DNA from: an uncultured Clostridia bacterium
GTDB taxonomy: Bacteria > Bacillota > Clostridia > Christensenellales > UBA1242
Assembly (NCBI GenBank): GCA_944384535.1
Contig: CALWTS010000022.1
Coordinates: forward strand, 35,023 to 99,022
DNA: 64,000 bases
Direction: 5' to 3'
Each line of letters opens with the position of its first letter. Position 1 is the first letter of the stretch. Shown here one piece after another: positions 27,430 through 35,538 of this stretch. The notes below the pieces were generated by a model that was not told the DNA's origin, did no database searches, and worked only from the letters and a program-made list of their open reading frames with translations. The position numbers were made by a program, and so were the translations under genes.

Positions 27430-28092
27430 ATGATATTGGTTTCATATATTTGTTTAGCTGTTTTATGTTTAATAATGACAGTTGTTTACGCTTTGTTTAA
27501 TAATAAGATAGGTTGGCAAGGATTGTTGGTAAAGGGGTTGACAATGTTATCTTTGTTGGTCCTTGCTTTGGTATCTGCAAATTTAAAATCATTAATTAAT
27601 GCTATTTCTTTATACATACCAATAGGCTTATCTGTTTTGCTAGTTTGTGAATGTCTTTATTGTGTAGAAATTGAAACAAAACAACGTTATATTTTTTCAA
27701 GAGTTTTACAAATACTTGGATATCTATCCATAGCGTTTAGTGCGATGGCTTTATCAGAATTTAATATTTTAGCAATTATAGGCGGAATGTTGTTTGGTTG
27801 TGGTATTGGCTTAATTTGTTGGGGCATAAAAAGATATAGCAAAATAGAGACAATCTTAATGGAAATAATTTCGTTTGTAGCTATAGGAATGATTATTGGT
27901 TTTGGCATACATAGTTTGATGAACTCAAGCCATTTTGTATCATCAATTTTAATTTCTATATCTGGTGTTATTTTACTTATACAAAAAATATTAACAACGT
28001 TTAATAATAATAAAAAGTCAATAATCTTTATTTCTAATATTTTGTATGTAATTGCGTTAATATCAGTTAGTAGTTCATTGTTTTTCTATTAA
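27430..28092 (+). CDS. Polytopic membrane protein, possibly YhhN-like
   Basis: The 220-residue product is almost entirely hydrophobic, with seven to eight membrane segments and very short loops. The size, the segment count and an early VKGL-containing helix recall the YhhN/TMEM86 lysoplasmalogenase family, but the conserved residues are not clear enough to assign it. The ATG lies 6 nt after a TAAAAT box without a Shine-Dalgarno sequence, so it is probably leaderless. No terminator is visible; the initiator tRNA promoter begins 27 nt after its stop. Confidence 0.7.
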   Translation: MILVSYICLAVLCLIMTVVYALFNNKIGWQGLLVKGLTMLSLLVLALVSANLKSLINAISLYIPIGLSVLLVCECLYCVEIETKQRYIFSRVLQILGYLSIAFSAMALSEFNILAIIGGMLFGCGIGLICWGIKRYSKIETILMEIISFVAIGMIIGFGIHSLMNSSHFVSSILISISGVILLIQKILTTFNNNKKSIIFISNILYVIALISVSSSLFFY

Positions 28093-28118
28093 TAGACAAA
28101 ATTTTTAACAAAAAAGTA

Positions 28119-28147
28119 TTGACAATAGTGGTTTAAATGCATATAAT
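28119..28147 (+). promoter_or_regulatory. Consensus promoter of initiator tRNA
   Basis: Perfect TTGACA (28119-28124), 17 nt, perfect TATAAT (28142-28147); transcription would start about 6 nt before the mature tRNA 5' end at 28160. Confidence 0.92.
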
Positions 28148-28159
28148 ATATATGCGTGA

Positions 28160-28236
28160 CGCGGGATAGAGCAGCTCGGAAGCTCGTCGGGCTCATAACC
28201 CGAAGGTCGTTGGTTCAAATCCAACTCCCGCAACCA
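28160..28236 (+). tRNA. Initiator tRNA-fMet (anticodon CAT)
   Basis: Acceptor CGCGGGA and TCCCGCA leaves C1 unpaired with A72, the hallmark of bacterial initiator tRNA. The anticodon stem TCGGG/CCCGA carries the three G-C pairs that mark initiators, around loop CTCATAA. The T-arm has GGTTCAAATCC, and CCA is encoded. Single gene with its own consensus promoter and a terminator at 28243-28268. Confidence 0.98.
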
Positions 28237-28242
28237 TAGTTC

Positions 28243-28268
28243 AAAAAGTGGGGTATACCCATTTTTTT
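28243..28268 (+). terminator. Intrinsic terminator after tRNA-fMet
   Basis: TGGG (28249-28252) and CCCA (28258-28261) around GTATA, with A-run/T-run extension of the stem and a T tail. The frame starting at the ATG at 28248 begins inside this hairpin, which argues against that start for the next gene. Confidence 0.75.
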
Positions 28269-28286
28269 TATATAAAGGGTGGTAAT

Positions 28287-28913
28287 ATGTTAAATTTACA
28301 ACAAGTTGTAGAAAATTTTAAAATTATTCCTAGCGATAAAACAAATGAATGTTTGATTTCTAATATGAATAATCATGGGGGAGAGAATGTTCTTTATGTT
28401 TTTGCTGGACCAAATGGAAGTGGAAAATCTACGTTGATTGCAAATTTTTACTTAAATAGAAGTTTTGATAATGTTGGATATATAAATGCTGATGTTTATG
28501 CGAAAACAATATTTAAAGATGTGATAGATGAAAAAGAAAAAAACTATCAAGCAATGTATTATACAATAGATAAAATGTATAAAAATATTAAAACAGGAAA
28601 ATCTGTTGTTTATGAAACTGTTTTGTCTCATCCTAGTAAATTAGATATAATAAAAAAATACAAAGAAAATGGATATCAAGTAGTAGCTATTTTTATTTCT
28701 CCAGAAAAACCAGAAATTAACATTGAAAGGATAAAGAAAAGAGTAAAAGAAGGGGGACATGATGTTGACCCAATTAAAGTAAGGCAAAGATTTAATAGAA
28801 GTCATAAATTAAAAAGTGAATTAAAAAATATAAGTGATATATATTATGAAATCGATAATACTGATTTACCAAAAATTATACAAATAGATATAAATAATGA
28901 TAATGAAAAATAA
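28287..28913 (+). CDS. Zeta-toxin-like kinase, no visible antitoxin
   Basis: The 208-residue protein matches the zeta-toxin/predicted ATPase family: P-loop GPNGSGKST (41-49), YINADVYAKTIF (the zeta substrate-binding Asp region), VYETVLSHPSKLDII and the lid RVKEGGHDVDPIKVRQRF with its arginines. Zeta toxins phosphorylate UDP-N-acetylglucosamine precursors, poisoning wall synthesis, whereas chromosomal solo relatives may have other substrates. I moved the start to the ATG at 28287, preceded by AAAGGGTGG; the frame upstream runs through the tRNA terminator. No epsilon or PezA-like antitoxin gene lies next to it. A bidirectional terminator separates it from the convergent ABC gene. Confidence 0.85.
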   Translation: MLNLQQVVENFKIIPSDKTNECLISNMNNHGGENVLYVFAGPNGSGKSTLIANFYLNRSFDNVGYINADVYAKTIFKDVIDEKEKNYQAMYYTIDKMYKNIKTGKSVVYETVLSHPSKLDIIKKYKENGYQVVAIFISPEKPEINIERIKKRVKEGGHDVDPIKVRQRFNRSHKLKSELKNISDIYYEIDNTDLPKIIQIDINNDNEK

Positions 28914-28941
28914 AAAAACAATCTTTTGTGATTGTTTTTTT
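28912..28941. terminator. Bidirectional intrinsic terminator
   Basis: AAAAAAACAATC (28912-28923), 6-nt loop, GATTGTTTTTTT (28930-28941); overlaps both convergent stop codons. Confidence 0.9.
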
Positions 28942-30751
28942 AATTAATGTTTTCAGCAAAAAACATATTTTTGAATTTGATATTATTTTCAAATAAATAA
29001 TCAAAAGTGCCAATATCAACAATCTTTCCTTCATCTAGGAAGAAAATTTTATCAACATTTCTTATTGTGGATAATCTATGTGCAACAATGATTATGGTGC
29101 TTTTTCCTTTAAGAGAATCGATACTTTTCTTAATTTCTTCTTGTGCAAAATTGTCAAGAGAACTTGTGCTTTCATCAAATATTATAATTGATGAATTACG
29201 CAAAAGTGCTCTAGCAATAGCAAGTCTTTGTTTTTGACCTCCAGAAAGTTTAATTCCACTTTCGCCAACTTTAGTATCTAAACCTTTATGTAGGGAAGCT
29301 ACAAATTCTTTTAATGAAGCCTTATTAATAGCATCGTTTAATTCTTCATCTGTTGCATCTTCTTTTGCGAGTAGTAAATTTTCTTTTATAGACATATCAA
29401 AAATATATGGAAACTGATTAACAAGAGAGATTGCATTTCTTAAAGATTTTTTATCTAAATCGTTTATGTTAATGTTGTCAATAAGTACTTCACCATCATC
29501 AACTTCATACATTTTTGACATTAAGTTTAATATAGTCGATTTACCGCTACCAGATTTTCCAACGAAAGCGACAGTAGTATTAGGTTCAATTTTAAAAGAT
29601 AAATTGTCAAATATTTTATTTGTAGAAACAATTTTTCTTTCTTTGTTTTTTGTTTTATTTTCTTTTTTTAATTTCTCGTTTAAATTATGGTCATCAGGTT
29701 GTTCGTATTCTACATAAGAATAAGATACATTTTTAAATTCAATTTTACCTTTTATATTATTAAGTTCGACATTTCCAAATTTTTCACAAACAAATTCTTT
29801 ATCATCAAAAAGAGCAAACATTCTTTCAGTGCATACTTTAATTTCCACAAAAATATTTGCTATATTTCCAACTCCCCAAATAAAGCTATGAATATTTCCA
29901 TTATTAGAATAAATTATCATGAAAGCTGCAATAGTCAGAATTCCTAAATCAATTAAATATATTCCGAAAATAAGCATTAAAACTCCACAAAAATCAATAA
30001 TGAAGTTTCTAATAGACCAAAATCTCATGTTTGTAACTTCTGTTTTATAACATGTTTTTTTATAATCATCATAATTTTGTTTTGAGACTTCACTCAATTT
30101 AGCTTCTAACCCTAGAGCTTTAATATCTTTTTCGCTTCGTATAATTTCAGTAGTAAGAGAATTTATTATATCATTCTTTTTTCTAGTAATTCTTCTATTT
30201 TTTCTATTAATTTTATTTCTTTTTAATTCAATTATTAAACAAATAACAATTATTGCAAGTAGAATTAACCCCATATAAACGTTAATGGTAGAAATATAGA
30301 TAACAATTATGATAGCGGTAATAATATCTGTAAAAATTTCAACTAAATCAGCTAAGTTATTAACAACACGTTCAGGATCATAAACAATTCTTTGTACAAA
30401 TGTCCCAGTGTCATGATCTGCGTAAGTTTTTGAATTAAGTTTGAAAGCCTGTTTTGCAAGATCTAAGTTTAAATCAGCCATAATTTTATTAGAGTATTTG
30501 TAATAAATCAAGTAAGCAATATACCAACAAATTCTTTTTATAACAATCAAAGAAGCTGCGAAAAGCATTGTATAGATTGCTTGTTTGTAAAGTTTTATTG
30601 TGAGTAATTCAATTGCTTTAGCGAATGATATTGTTTCAAAAATTGTACATGCACTAGCAATAATATAAACTAAAATATAAAAGAAGATTGCAAGTTTGTA
30701 CGTTTTTAGATATTTAGTTAGATTAATTTTATTGATTTTAATTTTTTCCAT
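28940..30751 (-). CDS. ABC exporter, fused permease and ATPase
   Basis: A half-transporter of 603 residues that should dimerise. Residues 1-300 form the six-helix membrane domain. The ATPase follows: Walker A VGKSGSGKST, Q-loop VNQFPYIF, signature LSGGQKQRLAIARAL, Walker B SIIIFDEST and the H-loop AHRLST. A charged insert (DDHNLNEKLKKENKTKNKE) lies just before the ATPase core. It resembles multidrug or peptide exporters of the BmrA/LmrA/MsbA layout; the substrate is unknown. The ATG at 30751 follows CGGAGG, which is part of the terminator hairpin of an attenuator, and a 27-codon leader ORF lies upstream. This arrangement suggests induction by ribosome stalling. Confidence 0.93.
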   Translation of the reverse strand: MEKIKINKINLTKYLKTYKLAIFFYILVYIIASACTIFETISFAKAIELLTIKLYKQAIYTMLFAASLIVIKRICWYIAYLIYYKYSNKIMADLNLDLAKQAFKLNSKTYADHDTGTFVQRIVYDPERVVNNLADLVEIFTDIITAIIIVIYISTINVYMGLILLAIIVICLIIELKRNKINRKNRRITRKKNDIINSLTTEIIRSEKDIKALGLEAKLSEVSKQNYDDYKKTCYKTEVTNMRFWSIRNFIIDFCGVLMLIFGIYLIDLGILTIAAFMIIYSNNGNIHSFIWGVGNIANIFVEIKVCTERMFALFDDKEFVCEKFGNVELNNIKGKIEFKNVSYSYVEYEQPDDHNLNEKLKKENKTKNKERKIVSTNKIFDNLSFKIEPNTTVAFVGKSGSGKSTILNLMSKMYEVDDGEVLIDNININDLDKKSLRNAISLVNQFPYIFDMSIKENLLLAKEDATDEELNDAINKASLKEFVASLHKGLDTKVGESGIKLSGGQKQRLAIARALLRNSSIIIFDESTSSLDNFAQEEIKKSIDSLKGKSTIIIVAHRLSTIRNVDKIFFLDEGKIVDIGTFDYLFENNIKFKNMFFAENIN

Positions 30752-30783
30752 AAAAAACCTCCGTATAAATGTTTACGAAGGTT
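30752..30783 (-). terminator. Attenuator terminator that also hides the ribosome binding site
   Basis: On the minus strand AACCTTCGTA (30783-30774) pairs with TACGGAGGTT (30765-30756; one T-G pair), followed by six T and the ABC gene ATG. The GGAGG binding site lies in the second arm. The first arm is also complementary to TACGAATGGTT (30847-30837) within the leader ORF, one T bulged, which gives a competing antiterminator. Confidence 0.8.
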
Positions 30784-30822
30784 ACTATAATAAAATTTAG
30801 CAAAAATAAGTCTATAAAAAAA

Positions 30823-30906
30823 TTATTTTATAATAGAACCATTCGTATAACAGTAATTATTTAAGTAATTAGATTCATTTTTTAATAAAAATTTATATAT
30901 TATCAT
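30823..30906 (-). CDS. Leader peptide of the ABC exporter, 27 residues
   Basis: ATG at 30906 with GGAG 9 nt upstream encodes MIIYKFLLKNESNYLNNYCY followed by TNGSIIK and a TAA at 30825-30823. It is Tyr- and Asn-rich (four Tyr, five Asn), has no signal peptide and no obvious export or antimicrobial features. Its 3' third contains the antiterminator segment (30847-30837, from codon 20 to 24), so its translation can decide whether the downstream terminator forms. The layout is that of a leader ORF like bmrB, which controls the bmrCD exporter in Bacillus subtilis by ribosome-mediated attenuation. No antibiotic or amino-acid sensor can be identified. Confidence 0.7.
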   Translation of the reverse strand: MIIYKFLLKNESNYLNNYCYTNGSIIK

Positions 30907-30950
30907 TAAATGATTCTCCTTTTGTTAAAATAATTTATTACGATAGAATA

Positions 30951-30979
30951 ATTAAAGCATATTATAGACAATTTGTCAA
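30951..30979 (-). promoter_or_regulatory. Promoter of the ABC exporter leader
   Basis: Minus strand TTGACA (30979-30974), 17 nt, TTTAAT (30956-30951) with TG one base before it. It lies just after the preceding gene, so the leader and exporter have their own transcript. The gap 30752-30986 holds this promoter, the leader ORF and the attenuator. Confidence 0.8.
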
Positions 30980-30986
30980 TATTTTT

Positions 30987-32864
30987 TTATAAAGAAAAAT
31001 CTTCTATCGAAAAATCTGCACTTTCAATAACTTTTCCTTTAGCTCCTATTTCTATAGCAGGGGAAATATCATTTTTTTCACTATTACCAATAACAAAAAG
31101 TTCTTCAGGTTTTATATTTTCTTTTTGAATAATTTCTTGATAGATAAATTTTTTACTTGTTTGTCCATTTTCAAATTTATTAATGTAAATACCGCTAAAT
31201 AAACTTAAATCAATATTTAATTGTTTACTAGTTTCATTAATTTCTTTTAAAGTTGAATTTGAAACAATATAGATTTTATATTTTTCCGCAAATTTACTTA
31301 AAGTTGAATTACTTGTAACTTTACAGTTTGATAGATCAACAGGACATTCATTATGTTCTCTATAATCAAGCCAAACATTTACATTTTTTTTATTTTCAAT
31401 AAGTTTTTTAACAATATATTCATCAGATAAATCTTTAATATCATTAAAGTTTTCATTTTTAAAGAAATAATTTAAAGCTTTTACACAAAATTCATTCCAA
31501 GGTGTCCAATCCACACCACTATATAAAGTATCATCAAAGTCAAATATTACAACTTTGATATTATTATTAATATTTTTCATCCAATTTTTTCTTTTAAATA
31601 TTATAAAATCTAATATAGTTAAAACAATTGGTGGAAACATTATAAAAGCATATGTTAAATATATATTTACAGGTAAAAATTGTGCGATAAAATAAATTCC
31701 TACGAAATATAACATTGCTATAACTTCTTGCCACATTAAAAGACGAACTTTTCCACCCCAGCATAGTATATATGAACTTAAATTCCAAGATAAAAATCTA
31801 AAAAGATGCATTACAACATATAGTAAAAGACTAATAAACGCTCCTGATTGAATATCTTTACTCATACCATTAATAATTGGAATTGAAAAACTCAAACTTA
31901 GTATAAAGTAGATAAACCAAATAACAATAGTTGCATATAATGAATAAGTTCCTGTTTTATAAGCTTCTTTAAATTTATTTTCACCTAATTGTCTGCAAAT
32001 ATCTATACTTGTTACAACTATAAAAGAAAACAAGAGTCCATTAAATAAATCAAGCACATTTTCAAAATATGAATATTGGTTAAAGAAGATTTCACTCACT
32101 CTTAATATAAAGAAAGAAAGCATAATGTATCCTATTTGCCAAATAAATTGAGTGACAAACATTCGCCATATAATAATAAATTCTTCTTTTGAAATTTTAA
32201 ATTTTGTAAATTTAAAGAGATTTACTTTAAAATATTTATTGTTTTTAAAATAAATGATTACAAAAGTTAGCGTAGTAATAGTTGTAAAAATATAAATTAA
32301 AGGTATTAAATCTAACGACATATTAAAGCAGAAATAGGTAATTAAAAATCCTATAATAATAAGACAAGATTTAATAACAGCATCTAGCATTTCAGCTATA
32401 AAAATTTTCAATTCTTTTAAAATATTACAAATAAAGGTAGAATTAGTAGAAAAAAACATATAAATTAGCATAACAAAATAAAATTTATAATCAATTGTTG
32501 TAGGTAGGGCAAGTAAGCCGTGTAAAACTGGATAATAACAAGATGCTAAAATAATAACAAATATAATTGAACAGAAAAAATTAAGGTATAAACCTACTTT
32601 TATATAACGTGTAACTATTTTTTCATCTTTAATATTTTGATTTATATAAACACTAACTCCATTTGAAATTCCGAAAGCAATAATGTCACAAAAGTATGCA
32701 ATACTTAAAATTGCATTAAAGTAAGTAAGATCGTTAATATTCATTGTGTTTGCGAGTATAGAGCTGATTGTTAAATAAACTGCTAAAATTAAATACTTTA
32801 GCAAAACCCATTTAGCACTTTTATAAGTTTTGAAAAAATAAATCCAAAATTCTTTTTTAAGCAT
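30987..32864 (-). CDS. Flippase-like membrane protein fused to HAD phosphatase
   Basis: The N-terminal ~430 residues carry about 12 membrane helices of the MATE/polysaccharide-flippase (MOP) type. From about residue 438 a HAD hydrolase follows: motif I VVIFDFDDTLYSG, motif II IVSNST, a K-containing TSKKFIYQ and motif IV VIGNSEKNDISPA. Motif I retains DxD, so the domain may be active. The combination is unusual and could couple lipid-linked sugar flipping to dephosphorylation of an undecaprenyl-phosphate or sugar-phosphate species. I chose the ATG at 32864, preceded by AAAGGAT; the frame upstream of it is open. It lies 58 nt after metG with a hairpin between. Confidence 0.8.
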   Translation of the reverse strand: MLKKEFWIYFFKTYKSAKWVLLKYLILAVYLTISSILANTMNINDLTYFNAILSIAYFCDIIAFGISNGVSVYINQNIKDEKIVTRYIKVGLYLNFFCSIIFVIILASCYYPVLHGLLALPTTIDYKFYFVMLIYMFFSTNSTFICNILKELKIFIAEMLDAVIKSCLIIIGFLITYFCFNMSLDLIPLIYIFTTITTLTFVIIYFKNNKYFKVNLFKFTKFKISKEEFIIIWRMFVTQFIWQIGYIMLSFFILRVSEIFFNQYSYFENVLDLFNGLLFSFIVVTSIDICRQLGENKFKEAYKTGTYSLYATIVIWFIYFILSLSFSIPIINGMSKDIQSGAFISLLLYVVMHLFRFLSWNLSSYILCWGGKVRLLMWQEVIAMLYFVGIYFIAQFLPVNIYLTYAFIMFPPIVLTILDFIIFKRKNWMKNINNNIKVVIFDFDDTLYSGVDWTPWNEFCVKALNYFFKNENFNDIKDLSDEYIVKKLIENKKNVNVWLDYREHNECPVDLSNCKVTSNSTLSKFAEKYKIYIVSNSTLKEINETSKQLNIDLSLFSGIYINKFENGQTSKKFIYQEIIQKENIKPEELFVIGNSEKNDISPAIEIGAKGKVIESADFSIEDFSL

Positions 32865-32896
32865 AAAATATCCTTTAACCCAAGGTAAAAACAAAG

Positions 32897-32915
32897 AACC
32901 TATCAATGATAGGTT
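32897..32915 (-). terminator. Weak hairpin between metG and the flippase gene
   Basis: A perfect 8-bp stem (AACCTATC with GATAGGTT, 3-nt loop) 8 nt after the metG stop; its minus-strand tail is T-rich but interrupted, so partial termination or RNA stabilisation is likely. Confidence 0.5.
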
Positions 32916-32922
32916 GATAGTT

Positions 32923-34935
32923 TTAGTTTTGAAGATTTTTTTTAGCTAACTGGTCAAGTTGAGATTGGTGTCTTTTAAAGAAATCTTCTTTTTCTTTAAG
33001 AGGTTTAAGATGCATATGTTTATTTAAATCTAAAACATCAGATAATTCACTAAAAATATAATCCCAGTTAAAACATTTAGCTTTATCTAAACCAACATAG
33101 TCTGCAACATTTTCTGTTCCGCTTGGAGCAATAGGGTGTAATAAAGTGTTTGCTACAAAAATCATTTGTAAAGTATTTACAGTTAATTTTGCTAATTTTT
33201 CATTATCATTTGCATTATTTATTTCTTTAACCCAATACTTATTGATATTTCTTATAAATACATCTAAAGTATTATATACTTGGTTGAATTTTTTATCATA
33301 CATAAATTTTTCAACATCTAAAATAGCTTTTTTACAATTTTCGAAGGTCAAATCATCAATTTTAGCATTAGGTATAATTCCTTCAAAATTTTTTTGAGTA
33401 GAGTAAAAAACTGTTCTTAATATTCTGTTATAAACATTAGTTAACAAATTTCCTTCGATAATCATAGGATCAATGTCATCATCTTTAGCATCTGGATCAA
33501 AAGCTTTTGGCGAAAGACTAACATTATTATTTGTAAGATTCATTGCAAGAAAATGCATTCTAAACTGTTCAGCTGTATAGTAATTAAGAAATTCGGCAGC
33601 CACAGGTGGTTTTACATTACCTGAAGAACTAGCTTTTTTATTCATATAAAGAATTGACTTTATAGGGTTGATTTTGGTTAAGCGTAGTTGTCCATCTTCA
33701 GGATCTAATATAGGATTTTTTCCTTGAGTATAAAGCCACATAGCTTGTTGAGCAGGTCCATAAAAATAAATATTATCTTCACCTAAAAATTGATAAACTT
33801 GTCCATCTTTACTACACCAATATTTTTTCCATTCATCATTATCTTTACCGATTTTTTCTAAATAAGTTTTTGTGAAAGAAATTGGAGCCCACAAACTTTC
33901 AGGCCAAACATAGAATGTTTGATTTTTGACACCATCGATTTCTGGACAAGGCACGCCCCAAGATATATCTCCAGTTAAACGGAATGGGGTAAGAGTTTTA
34001 CCTGTTCTATATCTAATGTTGTTTTGAGCAAGGATTTCACAAGCATATTCCCTTTGTTCAAGTTCATCAAAAACTATGGTCATGCTAGGAGCTTTTTCAT
34101 TTTTATCGAGTTCAGTAAAATTAGGTAATTTATCTTTAATTTGGTTAAATTTATCAAAGAATTCTCTTTTAATATAAATTTCGGGCTTTTTAAAAAATTC
34201 GCGAATTTCTTTCACCATAAACTGAGGAGTGTCACTTTTTCTATCCAAAGAGTCAATCCATTCTTTTAAAATATCATTACATTTTTCTAAATTAAAATAT
34301 AAGTTTTCGATTTTTACAAGTTTTGGCTTTTCTCCACTTATTGTACTGACAGGATCAATTAAATCTTGAGGTAAATATTGATGTCCTAAATCACATTCAT
34401 CAGCATAACCTTTTTCGCTTTGACAACCTTCAATAGGACACTTTCCAACAACTTGTCTACCATTTAACAAACAATTGTTTTTTTCATCGAAAAATTGCCA
34501 AGAAGAATGTTTAGATACCATACCTACATCATGCAATTTTTCAATAAACCATTTACTAGTTTGAGTATGAATTTCTCCAGCACGCCCAATAGCAGAAGCA
34601 CCATAGAAGTCAAAATTGATTTCAAACTTTTCAAAAATTTCTTTTTGCAATTTATGGTTGTTTTCAACATATTGCTGTATAGTAATATTATTAATTAAGT
34701 TATGATCTTTTAAATTTCTGTACGATTCAAGAGCAGGGGAACCATAACAATCTGTTCCTGAAACAAATATAACATTATCTTTACCTATTCTATCTCTTAA
34801 AAAACGAGCAAAAACATCTGCTCTTAATGTCATACCAACATGACCATAATGTAATAACTTATTACCATAAGGCATACCGGAAGTAACAACAGCTCTTTTA
34901 GGAAAAGAAGGTCTAGGTCTAACAAAATCGTTCAT
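32923..34935 (-). CDS. metG: Methionyl-tRNA synthetase-like class I synthetase
   Basis: Class I synthetase of the Met family. The HIGH motif is HYGH (29-32) in PYGNKLLHYGHVG, and a zinc-knuckle block CPIEGCQSEKGYADEC with DLGH follows. The KMSKS loop is degenerate: KASSSG (434-439). The conserved SWGVPCP, FYVWPE and NVYNRILRT blocks and a helical anticodon domain are seen. Length 670. This variant type occurs in several Bacillota; if a canonical metG exists elsewhere in the genome, this copy may have a specialised role. AAGGAG supports the start. It lies 9 nt after sigH in the same direction. No T-box leader. Confidence 0.85.
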   Translation of the reverse strand: MNDFVRPRPSFPKRAVVTSGMPYGNKLLHYGHVGMTLRADVFARFLRDRIGKDNVIFVSGTDCYGSPALESYRNLKDHNLINNITIQQYVENNHKLQKEIFEKFEINFDFYGASAIGRAGEIHTQTSKWFIEKLHDVGMVSKHSSWQFFDEKNNCLLNGRQVVGKCPIEGCQSEKGYADECDLGHQYLPQDLIDPVSTISGEKPKLVKIENLYFNLEKCNDILKEWIDSLDRKSDTPQFMVKEIREFFKKPEIYIKREFFDKFNQIKDKLPNFTELDKNEKAPSMTIVFDELEQREYACEILAQNNIRYRTGKTLTPFRLTGDISWGVPCPEIDGVKNQTFYVWPESLWAPISFTKTYLEKIGKDNDEWKKYWCSKDGQVYQFLGEDNIYFYGPAQQAMWLYTQGKNPILDPEDGQLRLTKINPIKSILYMNKKASSSGNVKPPVAAEFLNYYTAEQFRMHFLAMNLTNNNVSLSPKAFDPDAKDDDIDPMIIEGNLLTNVYNRILRTVFYSTQKNFEGIIPNAKIDDLTFENCKKAILDVEKFMYDKKFNQVYNTLDVFIRNINKYWVKEINNANDNEKLAKLTVNTLQMIFVANTLLHPIAPSGTENVADYVGLDKAKCFNWDYIFSELSDVLDLNKHMHLKPLKEKEDFFKRHQSQLDQLAKKNLQN

Positions 34936-34944
34936 AAAAACTCC

Positions 34945-35538
34945 TTAAATTATATCATTTTTTAAAAATGATAATTTATTTTTAATTCTTGTTAAAGCAT
35001 TATCAATGCTTTTTTTATTAATATTACCCAGTTTTGAAATTTCATTGTAATTATAACCTTGTAAATAAAGTGATAATACTTTTAGTTCTAAAGAGGATAA
35101 TGATTTTTCAATTTTATTTTTTAATTCTTCTAATTTTTCTTTTTCAATTAATTTATCATCAGGGGAAGGAAGATCAGAAGGAATAGGAATTTCTTTTAAA
35201 TTGTCTTCTTCATCTAAATCACTTTGTTCAAAAATTGGTAGGGCGCTAGATAAAATTTTATTTTTTTCTGAACTAGCAATTCTTACAGCATTTTGTATTT
35301 GATGTTTAATGCAAGTGCTAGCAAAAGTTTTAAAAGATGCATTTTTTTTATCATGATAGTGAGTGATTGCTTTATACAAACCTATCATACCTTCTTGAAC
35401 AATATCTTCTATATCTCCATCAGTAAGGAAGTAACTTCGAGCAATTTTATTAACTAAAGATTTATATTTTGATAGAAGTTCATTTACTGCATTTTCATCA
35501 CCTGATTGAGCTTGAAAAGAAAGTTCTTCATCTGTCAT
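34945..35538 (-). CDS. sigH: RNA polymerase sigma factor SigH-like
   Basis: A sigma-70 family factor of 197 residues: region 2 (KIARSYFLTDGDIEDIVQEG, IGLYKAITHY, ASFKTFASTCIKHQ) and region 4 (SSLELKVLSLYLQGYNYNEI) are clear, with no sigma 3 region of full length. The sequence and context (rlmB and mrnC upstream) match SigH, which in Bacillus controls early stationary-phase and sporulation genes. Start has AGGAG, located within the end of rlmB; the two overlap by 11 nt. In Bacillus sigH is followed by rpmG-secE-nusG, which here lie 13 kb away on the other strand. Confidence 0.9.
   Translation of the reverse strand: MTDEELSFQAQSGDENAVNELLSKYKSLVNKIARSYFLTDGDIEDIVQEGMIGLYKAITHYHDKKNASFKTFASTCIKHQIQNAVRIASSEKNKILSSALPIFEQSDLDEEDNLKEIPIPSDLPSPDDKLIEKEKLEELKNKIEKSLSSLELKVLSLYLQGYNYNEISKLGNINKKSIDNALTRIKNKLSFLKNDII

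Noticed and set aside
28248-28286. Earlier ATG for the zeta-like gene
   Set aside because: It lies in the tRNA terminator hairpin; the ATG at 28287 has AAAGGGTGG upstream.
29066-29074. TGTGGATAA, a reverse DnaA box, within the ABC exporter gene
   Set aside because: It encodes conserved protein sequence, is single and lacks other boxes nearby, so chance is likely.
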